The notes: generated by a model from the letters alone, not told the origin. 64,000 bases of DNA from CAYMEV01 sp964389675 [NCBI: uncultured Candidatus Sumerlaeota bacterium] (GCA_964389675.1 CAYMEV010000002.1:62001-126000), one strand, 5' to 3'. Positions 47,562 to 57,241 are shown, numbered from the stretch's first letter. Program-made: numbers and translations.

Positions 47562-48251
47562 TTATGAGTCAAAAGCACTGTTCAAGAAAAAAAGCAGATC
47601 TTTATGGCTTTTGAAGATATGTTCGCACTGGCTGAATTCAGCTGTTATATTATGCCTGTTTCTTATGGATATGGACCGTATGCCTGCCTTTTCTGCAGAT
47701 ACTACTCCCTTTTCTGTATCCTCTATTACTATGGTTTTATCAGGATTTGCATTTATCTCTGCAAGTGTGTGGACAAAGATGTCTGGATGAGGCTTGGGCT
47801 TCATGTTTTTTGTTTTTCCGAAGACCCCGGAAAAGACCTCTCTGGGTATATTATTATCATCAAGCAGTTTATTCAGGATTTCCTTTTTTGTGTTTGATGC
47901 TATATACAGCTTCTTATTGCCCTTCTTTAATATGGTGAGAATAGGCAGTATTTCTTCATAGCTCTTTATAAGGCCCTTTTTTACATAACCCATGTAATTC
48001 CTTTCTATTTTCCTTTTAATGGATTTTTCTTCTTCCTTTGAAAGGCCTAATCCCTTGGATTCTTTTTCGAGCCCGTTTCCTATATTTGTCCAGTATTTAT
48101 AATAGTAGCTTTCTTCAAGGCATTTAATCTCTGAAAAAGCCTTTTTTGCCGAGAGATAGAAGTAATATTCTGAATCGACAATTATGCCGTCAAAATCAAA
48201 TATGATATTTTCTGCTTTTTTTATGAGGGTTTTAAGGGCGTTTTGTTCCAT
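47562..48251 (-). CDS. HAD-superfamily phosphatase (subclass I, capped)
   Basis: A 229-residue HAD hydrolase. Motif I 'FDFDGIIVDSE' (about residues 18-28) supplies the nucleophile and acid Asp, motif II is 'YIASNTK', and motif III/IV 'KPHPDIF' and 'VIEDTEKGV' follow. A helical cap lies between motifs I and II, as in beta-phosphoglucomutase-like and phosphoglycolate phosphatases, unlike KdsC which has no cap. The start overlaps the end of kdsA by 20 bases, so it belongs to the Kdo operon and might supply the missing Kdo-8-phosphate phosphatase step; that is inference. Confidence 0.85.
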   Translation of the reverse strand: MEQNALKTLIKKAENIIFDFDGIIVDSEYYFYLSAKKAFSEIKCLEESYYYKYWTNIGNGLEKESKGLGLSKEEEKSIKRKIERNYMGYVKKGLIKSYEEILPILTILKKGNKKLYIASNTKKEILNKLLDDNNIPREVFSGVFGKTKNMKPKPHPDIFVHTLAEINANPDKTIVIEDTEKGVVSAEKAGIRSISIRNRHNITAEFSQCEHIFKSHKDLLFFLNSAFDS

Positions 48252-49047
48252 AAAAGAAATCTTTATAGTCCCTGATATAACTGATTATTTCTTTGAATTC
48301 ATCAAAATTAAGGCTGTTGGGGCCATCAGAAAGAGCCTTTTCAGGTTCAGGATGGATTTCAAAGAACAGACAGTCCACACCTGTTGCAAGCCCCGCTTTT
48401 GCAAGGCTGAAGACGAACTCCTTATCTCCTGTGCTCTGTTGCCCAAGGCCTCCGGGCCTCTGAACGGAATGGGTCACATCGAAACAGACATAGGGAGCAT
48501 ATTTTTTCATAATCGGAAATGATCTGAAATCTACAACAAGATTGTTATAACCGAAGGTTGTCCCTCTTTCTGTCAATATGAAGTCATTATCAGATACAGA
48601 CATTATTTTATCTGCAATATTCTTTGTGTCGTATGGTGATAGAAACTGGCCTTTCTTAACATTAATTATCTTTCCGGTCTTAGCGCAGTTTATCAGAAGG
48701 TCTGTCTGACGGCAGAGAAAAGCAGGTATCTGAATGATATCTATATCGTTCGCTACCTGTTCTATCTGGCAGGTTTCGTGTATATCAGTCGTAATGTAGA
48801 GGCTGTGCCTTATTGATACCTCGCTTAATATCTCAAGGCCCTTTTTGAGCCCTACCCCTCTGAATGATTCTGCAGAGGACCTGTTGGCTTTATCAAAGCT
48901 GGCCTTGTAGATTATGTCTATCTGGTTTTCTTCCGCCTGCCCTGAGAGAAATTCAGCAATTTTAAGGGATATTTCCCTGTTTTCAAGTACACATGGGCCT
49001 GCAATTATAAATGGCTTTGAAAGACTTGAGAGATTTATGCTGTCCAT
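48232..49047 (-). CDS. kdsA: 3-deoxy-8-phosphooctulonate (Kdo-8-P) synthase, metal-dependent type
   Basis: A 271-residue enzyme that joins phosphoenolpyruvate and arabinose 5-phosphate to give Kdo 8-phosphate for LPS. It carries 'IAGPCVLE' at the start, with Cys19 where E. coli KdsA has Asn. In Aquifex-type enzymes that Cys binds a divalent metal, so this is the metal-dependent class. Other hallmarks are 'IIYKASFDKANRSS', 'DIIQIPAFLCRQTDLL' and 'FDVTHSVQRPGG'. It follows kdsD by one base. Presence of kdsA implies a Kdo-containing outer envelope. Confidence 0.95.
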   Translation of the reverse strand: MDSINLSSLSKPFIIAGPCVLENREISLKIAEFLSGQAEENQIDIIYKASFDKANRSSAESFRGVGLKKGLEILSEVSIRHSLYITTDIHETCQIEQVANDIDIIQIPAFLCRQTDLLINCAKTGKIINVKKGQFLSPYDTKNIADKIMSVSDNDFILTERGTTFGYNNLVVDFRSFPIMKKYAPYVCFDVTHSVQRPGGLGQQSTGDKEFVFSLAKAGLATGVDCLFFEIHPEPEKALSDGPNSLNFDEFKEIISYIRDYKDFFYGTKRP

Positions 49048-49048
49048 T

Positions 49049-50014
49049 CTACAACCCTGCCTTTACTAGGTCATGAAGCCTGATAAGGCCTACAACATCA
49101 CCCTGATTGCTCAATACAGGGAGTATGCTTATCTGAGATTTCCTGTTTTCCATTACCTGCATTGCCTTGAATGCAGGCTCCTCATCTGTAATAAATATTG
49201 GAGTCCTGGTCATAATCTCAGAAGCTTTTCTGGTAAGGATGTCTGCATGCTTCATAAGCGACCTCCTTATATCTCCATCGGTTATTATCCCAACAAGCTT
49301 ATTATTGTCATCTATTATATTTACCCCGCCCAGAGGATTTATTGTCATTGCAGCTATTATATCCTTTATTGTATCATAAGGCTTTGCTATGGGATTTGCG
49401 CTACCCTTATGCATGAGATCGCTGACCTTGAGGAGAAGCCTTTTGCCGAGCTGGCCTCCCGGGTGATACCTTGCAAAATCATCAGGTTTTATCCCCTTCA
49501 TTATAGATACTGCAACAGCTATGGCATCTCCCATTACAAGTGCAGCAGTTGTTGATGCTGTCGGAGCGAGGTTGTTGGGGCATGCTTCTTTCTTTACAGT
49601 GACATCAAGGACAATATCAGATAGCTTTGCAAGTGTTGATCCAGGATTGCCGGTTATTGAGATAATCTTTGCTCCTATTTTGGATATGTATGGCAGTATT
49701 GAATTAAGCTCTTCAGTTTCTCCGCTTTTTCCTAATGCTATTACAAGGTCCTCACTTAAAACCATTCCGAGGTCCCCGTGTTTTGCCTCGCTGGGATGTA
49801 TATAGAATGATGATGTACGAAGGCTCGAAAGAGTCGAGGATATCTTACGGGCTATTATCCCGCTTTTACCCATACCTGTAAGTATAATTCTGCCCCTGCA
49901 TCCATACACAGCTTCTACAGCATTCTGAAAACTTGCAGACAGACTGTTTTTGACCTCTTTTAGCGATGATATCTCTATTTCGAAGACCCTTTTTCCTTCC
50001 TGAATGAGATCCAT
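49049..50014 (-). CDS. kdsD: arabinose-5-phosphate isomerase (SIS plus two CBS domains)
   Basis: A 321-residue enzyme that converts ribulose 5-phosphate to arabinose 5-phosphate, the first step to Kdo. The SIS domain (about 30-175) has 'LTGMGKSGIIARK', 'SEAKHGDLGMV' and 'LGKSGETEEL'; two CBS domains (about 205-321) follow, the second holding 'ISILPVLSNQGDVVGLI'. Length and domain order match KdsD/KpsF. It is the first gene of the kdsD-kdsA-HAD operon and has a good promoter upstream. Confidence 0.93.
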   Translation of the reverse strand: MDLIQEGKRVFEIEISSLKEVKNSLSASFQNAVEAVYGCRGRIILTGMGKSGIIARKISSTLSSLRTSSFYIHPSEAKHGDLGMVLSEDLVIALGKSGETEELNSILPYISKIGAKIISITGNPGSTLAKLSDIVLDVTVKKEACPNNLAPTASTTAALVMGDAIAVAVSIMKGIKPDDFARYHPGGQLGKRLLLKVSDLMHKGSANPIAKPYDTIKDIIAAMTINPLGGVNIIDDNNKLVGIITDGDIRRSLMKHADILTRKASEIMTRTPIFITDEEPAFKAMQVMENRKSQISILPVLSNQGDVVGLIRLHDLVKAGL

Positions 50015-50057
50015 TCTATTCTCCGGAATCCTTACTGCTTTTAATATTGATGTTTAT

Positions 50058-50085
50058 ATAATACCGGAATAAAAAATAAAATCAA
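50058..50085 (-). promoter_or_regulatory. promoter of the kdsD-kdsA operon
   Basis: On the minus strand: TTGATT, 16-base spacer, TATTAT. The -10 ends about 43 bases before the kdsD ATG. A divergent plus-strand promoter lies only about 30 bases away. Confidence 0.5.
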
Positions 50086-50112
50086 ACATTTTGTGAGCAT
50101 GCCAAATATTAC

Positions 50113-50140
50113 TTTACTATAAGAAATGTTTGTTTATAAT
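50113..50140 (+). promoter_or_regulatory. promoter of the alkaline-phosphatase-superfamily gene
   Basis: TTTACT, 16-base spacer, then a perfect TATAAT ending 32 bases before the ATG at 50173. It is back to back with the kdsD promoter. Confidence 0.5.
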
Positions 50141-50172
50141 GCTTTTGTATTTTCTGTTGAAAGGAGCCGGGG

Positions 50173-51612
50173 ATGATCCGGAACGAAAATAAGAGATTGT
50201 TCCTTATAGGCCTTGATTGTGCAGAACCTGACCTCATCTTTAAAAGGTGGAAGGATAAACTGCCTGCATTCAGGTATATTATGAATAAGGGTATATATGC
50301 CCATCTTGAGAGCACCATACCTGCCATTACAGTTCCGGCATGGGTATCAATGGTTACTGGAAAAGATCCGGGTGAACTTGGCATTTATGGTTTCAGGAAC
50401 CGTAAGGCTTATGACTACAGCGAGCTGTATATTCCAAATTCAACCAGTGTCAGGGATAAAGCAATATGGGAATATCTGGATCTTTACAACAAGAGGTCCT
50501 TTATTATGGGTGTTCCCATGACATATCCTGTAAAAAGGATAAACGGGATTATGGTTTCAGGATTCCTTACTCCCGATACCGATTCTGAATATACATATCC
50601 TAACGGGTTCAGAAATGACATAAAAAACCTGATAGGTGAATACATAATTGATATAAAAAATTTCAGGACAGAGGATAAGGAATGGCTTTTAAGGCAGATA
50701 ATCCTGATGACAGGTAAAAGGTTCGAACTCTTTTTGAAGGTAAATAAAATGTTCAGGTTCGATTTTTCCATGATTGTAGAGATGGGAACAGACAGGATGC
50801 ACCACGGGTTCTGGAGTTATATGGCTGAAGACCACCCCAGGCATATAGCAGGAAATCCTTATGAAAATACTATCTATGAATACTATAAGCTTATTGATAA
50901 TTTTCTTGGAAAGATAATAGAAGAATTCAGTGAAACAGCTGATATAATGATAGTCTCTGACCACGGCGCAAAGACAATGAAGGGGGGATTCAATGTCAAT
51001 CAGTGGCTTATGGAAAAAGGGTACCTTGTATTGAAAAACAGGAAAGAAGGTGTGCAGAAATTTTCCAATGATGATATTGACTGGGCGATGACCAAAGCAT
51101 GGAGTTCTGGCGGTTATTATTCGAGGATCTTTCTTAATGTTAAGAACAGGGAACCTGATGGTACAGTAGAGGAAGCAGACTACAATAACTTTCTTGAGCA
51201 GATTAAGCAGGAGCTGGAAAGTGTAAAGGGGCCAGATGGAAAGACTCTGGGAAATCTTGGTTTCATTCCAAAAGAGATCTACAAGAAGGTTAATAATATA
51301 CCCCCTGATCTGATCCTTTATCCTGCCAATCTGGACTATCGCTCTATAGGAAGTATCGGTCATAACTCATTCTTCAGCCCAGAAAATGACACGGGTCCTG
51401 ATGATGCAAACCATTCTCAGAACGGGCTCTTTATGTATCTTGGTGATAATACTGATAAAAAAGGCTATATTGGAAAATGGAGCATATGCGATATTGCAAG
51501 CACTGCGGTGAAGTTTTTCAAAATATCCTCCCATTCCAGCAAGGCTGCAAATATACTTGCCGATGCTAAATCAAAGAATATCATATTTATGGATGATCAA
51601 GGTGCTGATTAA
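50173..51612 (+). CDS. alkaline-phosphatase-superfamily phosphodiesterase/phosphotransferase
   Basis: A 479-residue protein of the type I phosphodiesterase/nucleotide pyrophosphatase group. Metal ligands and nucleophile are visible: Asp15 in 'IGLDCAEPD', Thr53 in 'PAITVPAWVSM', 'GTDRMHHGFW' (Asp, His) and 'IVSDHGAKTM' (Asp, His). No signal peptide or membrane helix is seen, so it is cytoplasmic. Similar proteins occur in glycan clusters beside radical SAM and glycosyltransferase genes. Substrate unknown. Its end lies nine bases from the convergent radical SAM gene. Confidence 0.85.
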   Translation: MIRNENKRLFLIGLDCAEPDLIFKRWKDKLPAFRYIMNKGIYAHLESTIPAITVPAWVSMVTGKDPGELGIYGFRNRKAYDYSELYIPNSTSVRDKAIWEYLDLYNKRSFIMGVPMTYPVKRINGIMVSGFLTPDTDSEYTYPNGFRNDIKNLIGEYIIDIKNFRTEDKEWLLRQIILMTGKRFELFLKVNKMFRFDFSMIVEMGTDRMHHGFWSYMAEDHPRHIAGNPYENTIYEYYKLIDNFLGKIIEEFSETADIMIVSDHGAKTMKGGFNVNQWLMEKGYLVLKNRKEGVQKFSNDDIDWAMTKAWSSGGYYSRIFLNVKNREPDGTVEEADYNNFLEQIKQELESVKGPDGKTLGNLGFIPKEIYKKVNNIPPDLILYPANLDYRSIGSIGHNSFFSPENDTGPDDANHSQNGLFMYLGDNTDKKGYIGKWSICDIASTAVKFFKISSHSSKAANILADAKSKNIIFMDDQGAD

Positions 51613-51621
51613 TTAATAAAT

Positions 51622-52704
51622 TCAGCCTGAATATTTCTTCAGCAGCCTCAGTATTCCACTGAAGGAGAAAAAGATGCTCAGTGTGAGGAAACACTCATAA
51701 GTGCAGCAGCACCCATTATTTTTGATATAATTGACTATCTCTCTCCTTTTTTCTGAAAACCATATTTTCCTAAAATCAAAATCTGTTTTTTTGAGGTCCC
51801 CTATGGGTTTTTCAAGTATTTCACATGGCATTACGACACCGTCTGAAAGTATGACAGCCCCAAGCTGTGCCGCCAGGCATGGCACTATCTGCTTTTTTCT
51901 TTCCAGTCTTTCTTTTATTATATAAGGCCTGACTGTTCTTATGGCGTTTATCACTCCAGCGAAAGGAAAGCCTTTATAGCCCTTGAGGTGCCCCCTTTTA
52001 ACCTCATCTTCAAGAAATTCAGAAAACTTCATGTATTTTTCTATATCAAAGTCCATTGCCTTCTTTTCACGGGGATTGCCTCTTACCAGAAGATGGTTGA
52101 TGGTTTTGACCCCAAGGTCCTTCTGCAGGAATTGATAAATATCATATACCTTGTCAATATTATATGCAGATACAGTAAGGCCTATATTAGCATTGAATTT
52201 AGGGTGGCTGTATTCAAGTTTTTTAAGCTCCCTGAAAGTATATACTGCTTTCCTGAAGCTTTCAGGATTGTTCCTGATATAATTATGGTCCCCTCCAATC
52301 CCGTCTATGCTTACATCTACAGCAAGGTCCACTTCAGGAAGTTCATCCAGGATTTTTTCTGTATGCAGTATCACTTTATCAGTAAGGGAGCCATTGGTTG
52401 GTATTCCAATATTGCATACCCTGTTGTTCCGTGCAAATATTTTAACTATTTCAACTATATCATCTCTTAAAAACGGTTCTCCCCCTGTAGGAAGCAAGAA
52501 AAGCAGCCTGCCCAGTGACTGGGATAATTTCTCAAGATCATCTAAAGACATTTCGTAGCTGTCTTTTATTAAACCCTGGCCAAGCAGGCAATGCCTGCAG
52601 GCAAGGGTGCATCTGGATGTAATGAACAAAACAAGGTAGATAGGAAGGCTTTGCTTTTTGAAAAAGAGTCTGCTGGAAAATTTTATATAATCAAGGGGTT
52701 TCAC
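51622..52704 (-). CDS. radical SAM protein with SPASM-like C-terminal cysteines
   Basis: A 360-residue enzyme. The Fe-S/SAM motif is Cys32-x3-Cys36-x2-Cys39 in 'SRCTLACRHC', followed by 'LPTGGEPFLRDDI'. The C-terminal third has further cysteines ('VPCLAAQ', 'MPCEILE', 'NGCCCTYEC') that resemble a SPASM/twitch region for extra Fe-S clusters. Such enzymes modify peptides or sugars by radical chemistry. The gene lies three bases after the GT2 gene, so the pair likely acts on the same product. The exact reaction is unknown. Confidence 0.88.
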   Translation of the reverse strand: MKPLDYIKFSSRLFFKKQSLPIYLVLFITSRCTLACRHCLLGQGLIKDSYEMSLDDLEKLSQSLGRLLFLLPTGGEPFLRDDIVEIVKIFARNNRVCNIGIPTNGSLTDKVILHTEKILDELPEVDLAVDVSIDGIGGDHNYIRNNPESFRKAVYTFRELKKLEYSHPKFNANIGLTVSAYNIDKVYDIYQFLQKDLGVKTINHLLVRGNPREKKAMDFDIEKYMKFSEFLEDEVKRGHLKGYKGFPFAGVINAIRTVRPYIIKERLERKKQIVPCLAAQLGAVILSDGVVMPCEILEKPIGDLKKTDFDFRKIWFSEKRREIVNYIKNNGCCCTYECFLTLSIFFSFSGILRLLKKYSG

Positions 52705-52707
52705 CGC

Positions 52708-53688
52708 CTAGTACCTTTTCCTTAAGATGAAATAGTGGAGAAGACCGAAAACCAGCCCTGATAATACAATAAACGAATCAAAGATCATAAATATAATAGA
52801 TTTCAGGAGAAAGGAAGCTCCCTTTTTTATATATGCATAATATAGGAACTTCCGGTTGAAAAACAGGTAGAGAAACAAAAAGCATAAAGATATAATAAGA
52901 TTGAAAGGCTTAAGTTTATAAAGCACAATAAAAAAAGCAGATATTGCCGGAAACGGGACAGAAAGAATGAAAGAGAGAGGTACTGAGCTCTGGTTCCTTC
53001 TCTGGAAATTGCTCCATTTTTCTCTGAGTACTATTTTCAGAAGGCCGCAGGTTCTTAAAAAATCCGTTTTTATGAGGCTTTTAAGTGTATATTCCTTTTT
53101 ATGCTGGATCTGGAGGTCCTTTATGACAACAGTCAGGTAGCCGTTATTTGCCATTTTTCTTCCAAATGCAGTATCCTCTACATTGGGCTTTACATAGTTA
53201 ACATCGAAGCCTCCGAGTCTTTCAAAGTCCTTTTTCCTTATGGCAGCACAGGAGGTATAAAATGAATGTATATATTTTGGCAGATGAGAAAATGTATAGT
53301 TCATCCAGAGGTTTTTAAACCTTGAGAAAAAACTGCCATAGGGTACAGCAATTGATTCTATGCCAACAGCGCCGGCTATTCTGCTTTCTGTTAAGGCTTC
53401 CTTTATAAGACTCAGTGCATTCTCAGGAAGGATAATATCCGCATCAATAAACAGGATAATATCCCCTTTTGCATATTTAGATCCGGTATTTCTTGCATGA
53501 GCTACGCCGGTCCCATTGTTCTTTACTACAGTAACATTATGCTTTTTAAGGAGATTGATGCTGTTATCTGAGCTGTGGTCATCAACAACTATGGTTTCAA
53601 GGCTCTTATGATCCTGTGCTGAAATTGATCTAAGCGTATATTCTAATGTCTTTTCACCGTTCTTGACTGGTATTATAATGCTTATCAA
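52708..53688 (-). CDS. GT2-family glycosyltransferase with C-terminal membrane helices
   Basis: A 326-residue inverting glycosyltransferase with GT-A fold. It opens with 'ISIIIPVKNGEKTLEYTLRS', holds 'VVDDHSSDNS' and the metal-binding 'LFIDADIILPE', and a later 'NVEDTAFGRKM' acidic motif. Two hydrophobic helices near the C-terminus (about 235-260 and 285-310) anchor it in the inner membrane. It probably elongates a lipid-linked glycan on the cytoplasmic side. It is co-transcribed with the radical SAM gene. Confidence 0.9.
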   Translation of the reverse strand: MISIIIPVKNGEKTLEYTLRSISAQDHKSLETIVVDDHSSDNSINLLKKHNVTVVKNNGTGVAHARNTGSKYAKGDIILFIDADIILPENALSLIKEALTESRIAGAVGIESIAVPYGSFFSRFKNLWMNYTFSHLPKYIHSFYTSCAAIRKKDFERLGGFDVNYVKPNVEDTAFGRKMANNGYLTVVIKDLQIQHKKEYTLKSLIKTDFLRTCGLLKIVLREKWSNFQRRNQSSVPLSFILSVPFPAISAFFIVLYKLKPFNLIISLCFLFLYLFFNRKFLYYAYIKKGASFLLKSIIFMIFDSFIVLSGLVFGLLHYFILRKRY

Positions 53689-53700
53689 AATGCATATCCT

Positions 53701-54660
53701 TTAATCTATGTATACAGGTATATCTATATATGGATGCCTTTCTTCGTCAATCATTAATTCAATATGATATACCCCGGGCTTATTTATTATTTTTTTTAGC
53801 ATAATTTCAAGAATTTTTACAAAATCATCTTCACCTGTCCTGATACTGATATCAAAAATGCCCCTGTCAAAAACAGCTTCGCTAACATTGAAGTCTGATT
53901 TTTCAGAGTTTATCAGATGAATGAGGAAAGGCTGCCTTTTTTTTGAATTGCCCTGGAAATGAGCTCCAAGGGGCAGCACATTTATTAGTGGCTTAATGGA
54001 TGTATTTATATTCAGGACAATCCTGCCATGGTTTGTTTCTATTGCAAGAAAATCCATATATGAACCTGGCTGGATCTGCTCAGAATATGCTATTATTATC
54101 TCCTTTGAGGACTTTATTCCTTCTGTCGGGGCATGATCAATGTCCAGTGCCTTGGCATGTAGGTGTTCATTGCTTTTTGTAAGGTCCTTTATTTCAAGTG
54201 TATTGAAAATACTGCACAGGTACGCCCTGTATACATTTCTGCTTCCCGGATACTGCTCGATGTTTATAAAATCATGAGGATAAAGCAATACGGGCTCCAT
54301 TACACTATAGATAAAAAATATCTTTATATCAGGGCTATCAGGATCATTTGTATGGAGTCTTAAATAAGTATCCTCTTCTCCTCTCATTAAAATTGAAAAG
54401 GCAAAAAATTTCTTTTCACCGGGAGGTATAATAAATTCGCCTGTTTCAATAAATATATTAGGGGATGCTTCAGCAGGACTTATTATAAGGGATGTATCAC
54501 CTGAGTTGCTTATCCATATTTTTTCCCTTAAAGCTGTTCCTTTACAAAAGCAGCCAAGATTCAGCACAGTCTTTTCAAGGTCAATTACCGGCGCAGAAGA
54601 CAGGATGCCCTCTGAAGAAAAAAAAACCAAAATTAATGCGATAAGAATTTTTATCTTCAT
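53701..54660 (-). CDS. secreted DUF1573-like (ASH/HYDIN-type) protein
   Basis: A 319-residue exported protein: signal peptide at 1-22, then a beta-sandwich domain with the DUF1573 pattern 'LGCFCKGTALREKIWISNSGD' near its start, 'PPGEKKFFAF' and 'RLHTNDPDSP'. The second half has two more weaker beta segments and a short beta tail. A Cys pair lies in the first strand. DUF1573 proteins are periplasmic or surface-exposed with unknown roles. First gene of a minus-strand run with the GT2 and radical SAM genes. Confidence 0.75.
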   Translation of the reverse strand: MKIKILIALILVFFSSEGILSSAPVIDLEKTVLNLGCFCKGTALREKIWISNSGDTSLIISPAEASPNIFIETGEFIIPPGEKKFFAFSILMRGEEDTYLRLHTNDPDSPDIKIFFIYSVMEPVLLYPHDFINIEQYPGSRNVYRAYLCSIFNTLEIKDLTKSNEHLHAKALDIDHAPTEGIKSSKEIIIAYSEQIQPGSYMDFLAIETNHGRIVLNINTSIKPLINVLPLGAHFQGNSKKRQPFLIHLINSEKSDFNVSEAVFDRGIFDISIRTGEDDFVKILEIMLKKIINKPGVYHIELMIDEERHPYIDIPVYID

Positions 54661-54724
54661 AATATCAGCCTTTTATATTAGATTAATAATAAATATAAAT
54701 CGAGAAAAATTAGGAGCAGTAAAA

Positions 54725-57241
54725 ATGATTAAGGATCTAATGAGGACTGTTTATCTGGATAACGGGCTTAAGGTCATAGTGGTAGAGAACAGGAAGAATC
54801 CTATACTTACTACTCATGTATGGATCAATGTAGGAGTGCTTGATGAGGAGGACAATACAAGGGAAATATCTCACCTTCTGGAGCACCTGCTCTTCCAGAA
54901 CCAGGAATATGTCGACAGGATAAATGCAGTTGGGGGTGAGTACAATGGTTTAACCGGCCTTGATTATACCTATTATTACAATGTGGTTCCATCCGAATTC
55001 CAGGAGGTCAGCCTGGAAGTACTTAGAAGCATTGTTCTTGGGCCTTTATTTCTTGACTCGCAGATAGAAAAGGAAAGGAAGATAGTGACCGAGGAGATGT
55101 TTCAGTATAAGGACACTCCCAACAGAATTATCCTGGACCGGCTCTTTAAGCTAAGCTACAAAAACAGCAGGTTTTCCCGGGGTTTATTGTCAACGGATGT
55201 CCCGGTATTACAAAAAAGCCATATCCTTAATCACTATAACAGGTACTACAGGCCGGAAAATGCATGTATTATTGTTGTTGGAGATGTAGAGCTTAAAAAA
55301 ACGATGAAGCTTGTTGAAAGGTATTTTGGTGACTGGGAAAGGGGCAACTACCTCTCATCATTAAGGCCCAAGGAACCAGAGCAGAATGAGATGAGATACA
55401 ACTATGAGCAGATGGATATTCAGTATAATATGAGCGGGCTTTTATTCAAGTTTGACAGGCCGAATTCCAGGGATATGCTCAAGATAAACCTTCTTGTTGA
55501 GATATTATCTTCAGCAAGAAGCTCCAGGTTCAGGAAGAACATTGTCGAAAAAGGGCTGGTACAGCTTCTGGATGCAGATATATTTGAGACCAAGGAAAAC
55601 AGGATACCATTCTTTATATTTGCCATACAGGATGAAAAGAGGAGTATTATGGATGGCTTAAGTGCCATACTGGACGAGATCGAAAAGATTAAGACATATC
55701 CGATAACAAGTTCAGAGCTTGAAAAAGCTGTGAACATCCTTAAGAGGACCTATGTCCAGAAATTTGAGAGAATCGAGGGTATTGCTGAATCAATAGGGTA
55801 TGCCGAGATCTTTGACAAATACGATTTTCTTGATGAATACCTGAATATGCTTGAAGAAATAGCCCCCAAGGATATAAATGATATAGCCCTTAAGTATCTT
55901 AAGACCAATAATCTGAATATCATGTGCCTGTATCCCAACAAGCCTTCGATGCAGATACCCGTACTGGAGGATTTTAAGAGAGATATATATGAAAAGCAGA
56001 GAAGCATAATATCCAAAGAGTCAGATCATACTCTTAAGAATGGCATATCGGTATATATAAATGAAATGCATCATATCCCTATATCTTATATATCTGTGCT
56101 GGTGGGAGGCGGGTCACGCTGCGAGACGAACCAGATATCCGGCATTTCATATATTTTATCCAAACTTAGCCTCAGAGAGACGAGAGAATATACAAATGAT
56201 GAGCTTACCAGCATGCTTGACTTTTTAGGCGGATCAATAAACACATCTGTTACCCAGGATTATCTTATGTATAATGCTGTATTTCTTCCACATAATATTG
56301 AACAGAGCCTGAGACTGCTTTCAGAGATAATATTCTACCCTACTTTTCCGAAAGATTTTATGGAGATTGAAAAGAATAATGCTGTGACTTCTATAAATAC
56401 AATTCGGAATAATATCACACTGTACTGCCTCAAACTCTTTTACAGGTACCTGTTCAATGACACAGGCTATGGCCTGTATCCAGACGGTGATACCGACAGC
56501 ATAATGAGCCTGGACCAGCATCAAATTAATAAATGGCATAGAATGTACTTCCACCCGGAAAATATGATAATATCAGCTGTAGGCGATGTTGATACTCAGC
56601 ATTTAATAAGCAGGATCGAGCATTATTTCGGAGAGAAGAAGGATTACGAATCAGAGATGAAAAGCATTAAAACTGATATAAATCAAGGGGGAAATGAGTA
56701 TATAGAGTATATTGAGAATCTTAACCAGACGGGAATAATAATGGGGGGGATTGCTCCTGCCATTGTTTCTGAAGACAGCATAGCTTTTGAAATGCTTATT
56801 AATATTCTTGGAAGGACCATGGATTCAAGGCTATTTAAAAGGCTCAGGCTTGATAAGAAGCTTTGCTACTCAGTTTTCAGCAGTTATAACGGCTATATGG
56901 ATTGTGGCTGTTATTATATATATCTTTCCACAACAGACCCGGAAGCTGCAATTCAGGAAATATACAATGTATTGAAGGATCTTAAGGCTAATCCGCCAAA
57001 AAAGGATGAAATCCAAAAAAAGAAGAATCTGATAATAGGAAATCATAAAATAAGCAATGAATCTCTGGAATTCCAATGCAGTCAGCTTACCAGGAGCAAG
57101 TACAGGTTTAATAACTGGAATTATAACAGGAGTAGAATGGAAAAGATAAGGGATATCAGTGACAGTGAAATTATTGAAATGGTTGATAAGTACATAGATC
57201 CTGATAAAATGATCAGGGTTCTTATAACAAAAAAGCAGTAA
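54725..57241 (+). CDS. M16-family zinc metallopeptidase with two domains
   Basis: An 838-residue pitrilysin/insulinase-type protein built from two M16 units. The first has the inverted zinc motif His50-Leu-Leu-Glu53-His54 and the downstream Glu in 'IVTEEMFQYK', so it should be active. In the second unit (from about residue 430) the matching position reads 'ISYILSKLSL', without His or Glu, the usual inactive partner that closes the chamber. No signal peptide is seen, which suggests a cytoplasmic peptidase. The ATG at 54725 with a TAGGAG ribosome binding site is chosen; a longer reading upstream runs through the divergent neighbour gene. Confidence 0.9.
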   Translation: MIKDLMRTVYLDNGLKVIVVENRKNPILTTHVWINVGVLDEEDNTREISHLLEHLLFQNQEYVDRINAVGGEYNGLTGLDYTYYYNVVPSEFQEVSLEVLRSIVLGPLFLDSQIEKERKIVTEEMFQYKDTPNRIILDRLFKLSYKNSRFSRGLLSTDVPVLQKSHILNHYNRYYRPENACIIVVGDVELKKTMKLVERYFGDWERGNYLSSLRPKEPEQNEMRYNYEQMDIQYNMSGLLFKFDRPNSRDMLKINLLVEILSSARSSRFRKNIVEKGLVQLLDADIFETKENRIPFFIFAIQDEKRSIMDGLSAILDEIEKIKTYPITSSELEKAVNILKRTYVQKFERIEGIAESIGYAEIFDKYDFLDEYLNMLEEIAPKDINDIALKYLKTNNLNIMCLYPNKPSMQIPVLEDFKRDIYEKQRSIISKESDHTLKNGISVYINEMHHIPISYISVLVGGGSRCETNQISGISYILSKLSLRETREYTNDELTSMLDFLGGSINTSVTQDYLMYNAVFLPHNIEQSLRLLSEIIFYPTFPKDFMEIEKNNAVTSINTIRNNITLYCLKLFYRYLFNDTGYGLYPDGDTDSIMSLDQHQINKWHRMYFHPENMIISAVGDVDTQHLISRIEHYFGEKKDYESEMKSIKTDINQGGNEYIEYIENLNQTGIIMGGIAPAIVSEDSIAFEMLINILGRTMDSRLFKRLRLDKKLCYSVFSSYNGYMDCGCYYIYLSTTDPEAAIQEIYNVLKDLKANPPKKDEIQKKKNLIIGNHKISNESLEFQCSQLTRSKYRFNNWNYNRSRMEKIRDISDSEIIEMVDKYIDPDKMIRVLITKKQ

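Noticed and set aside
54506-54724. Longer N-terminus for the M16 peptidase
   Set aside because: The extra 73 residues run antisense through the signal-peptide end of the DUF1573-like gene, and a TAGGAG ribosome binding site supports the ATG at 54725.
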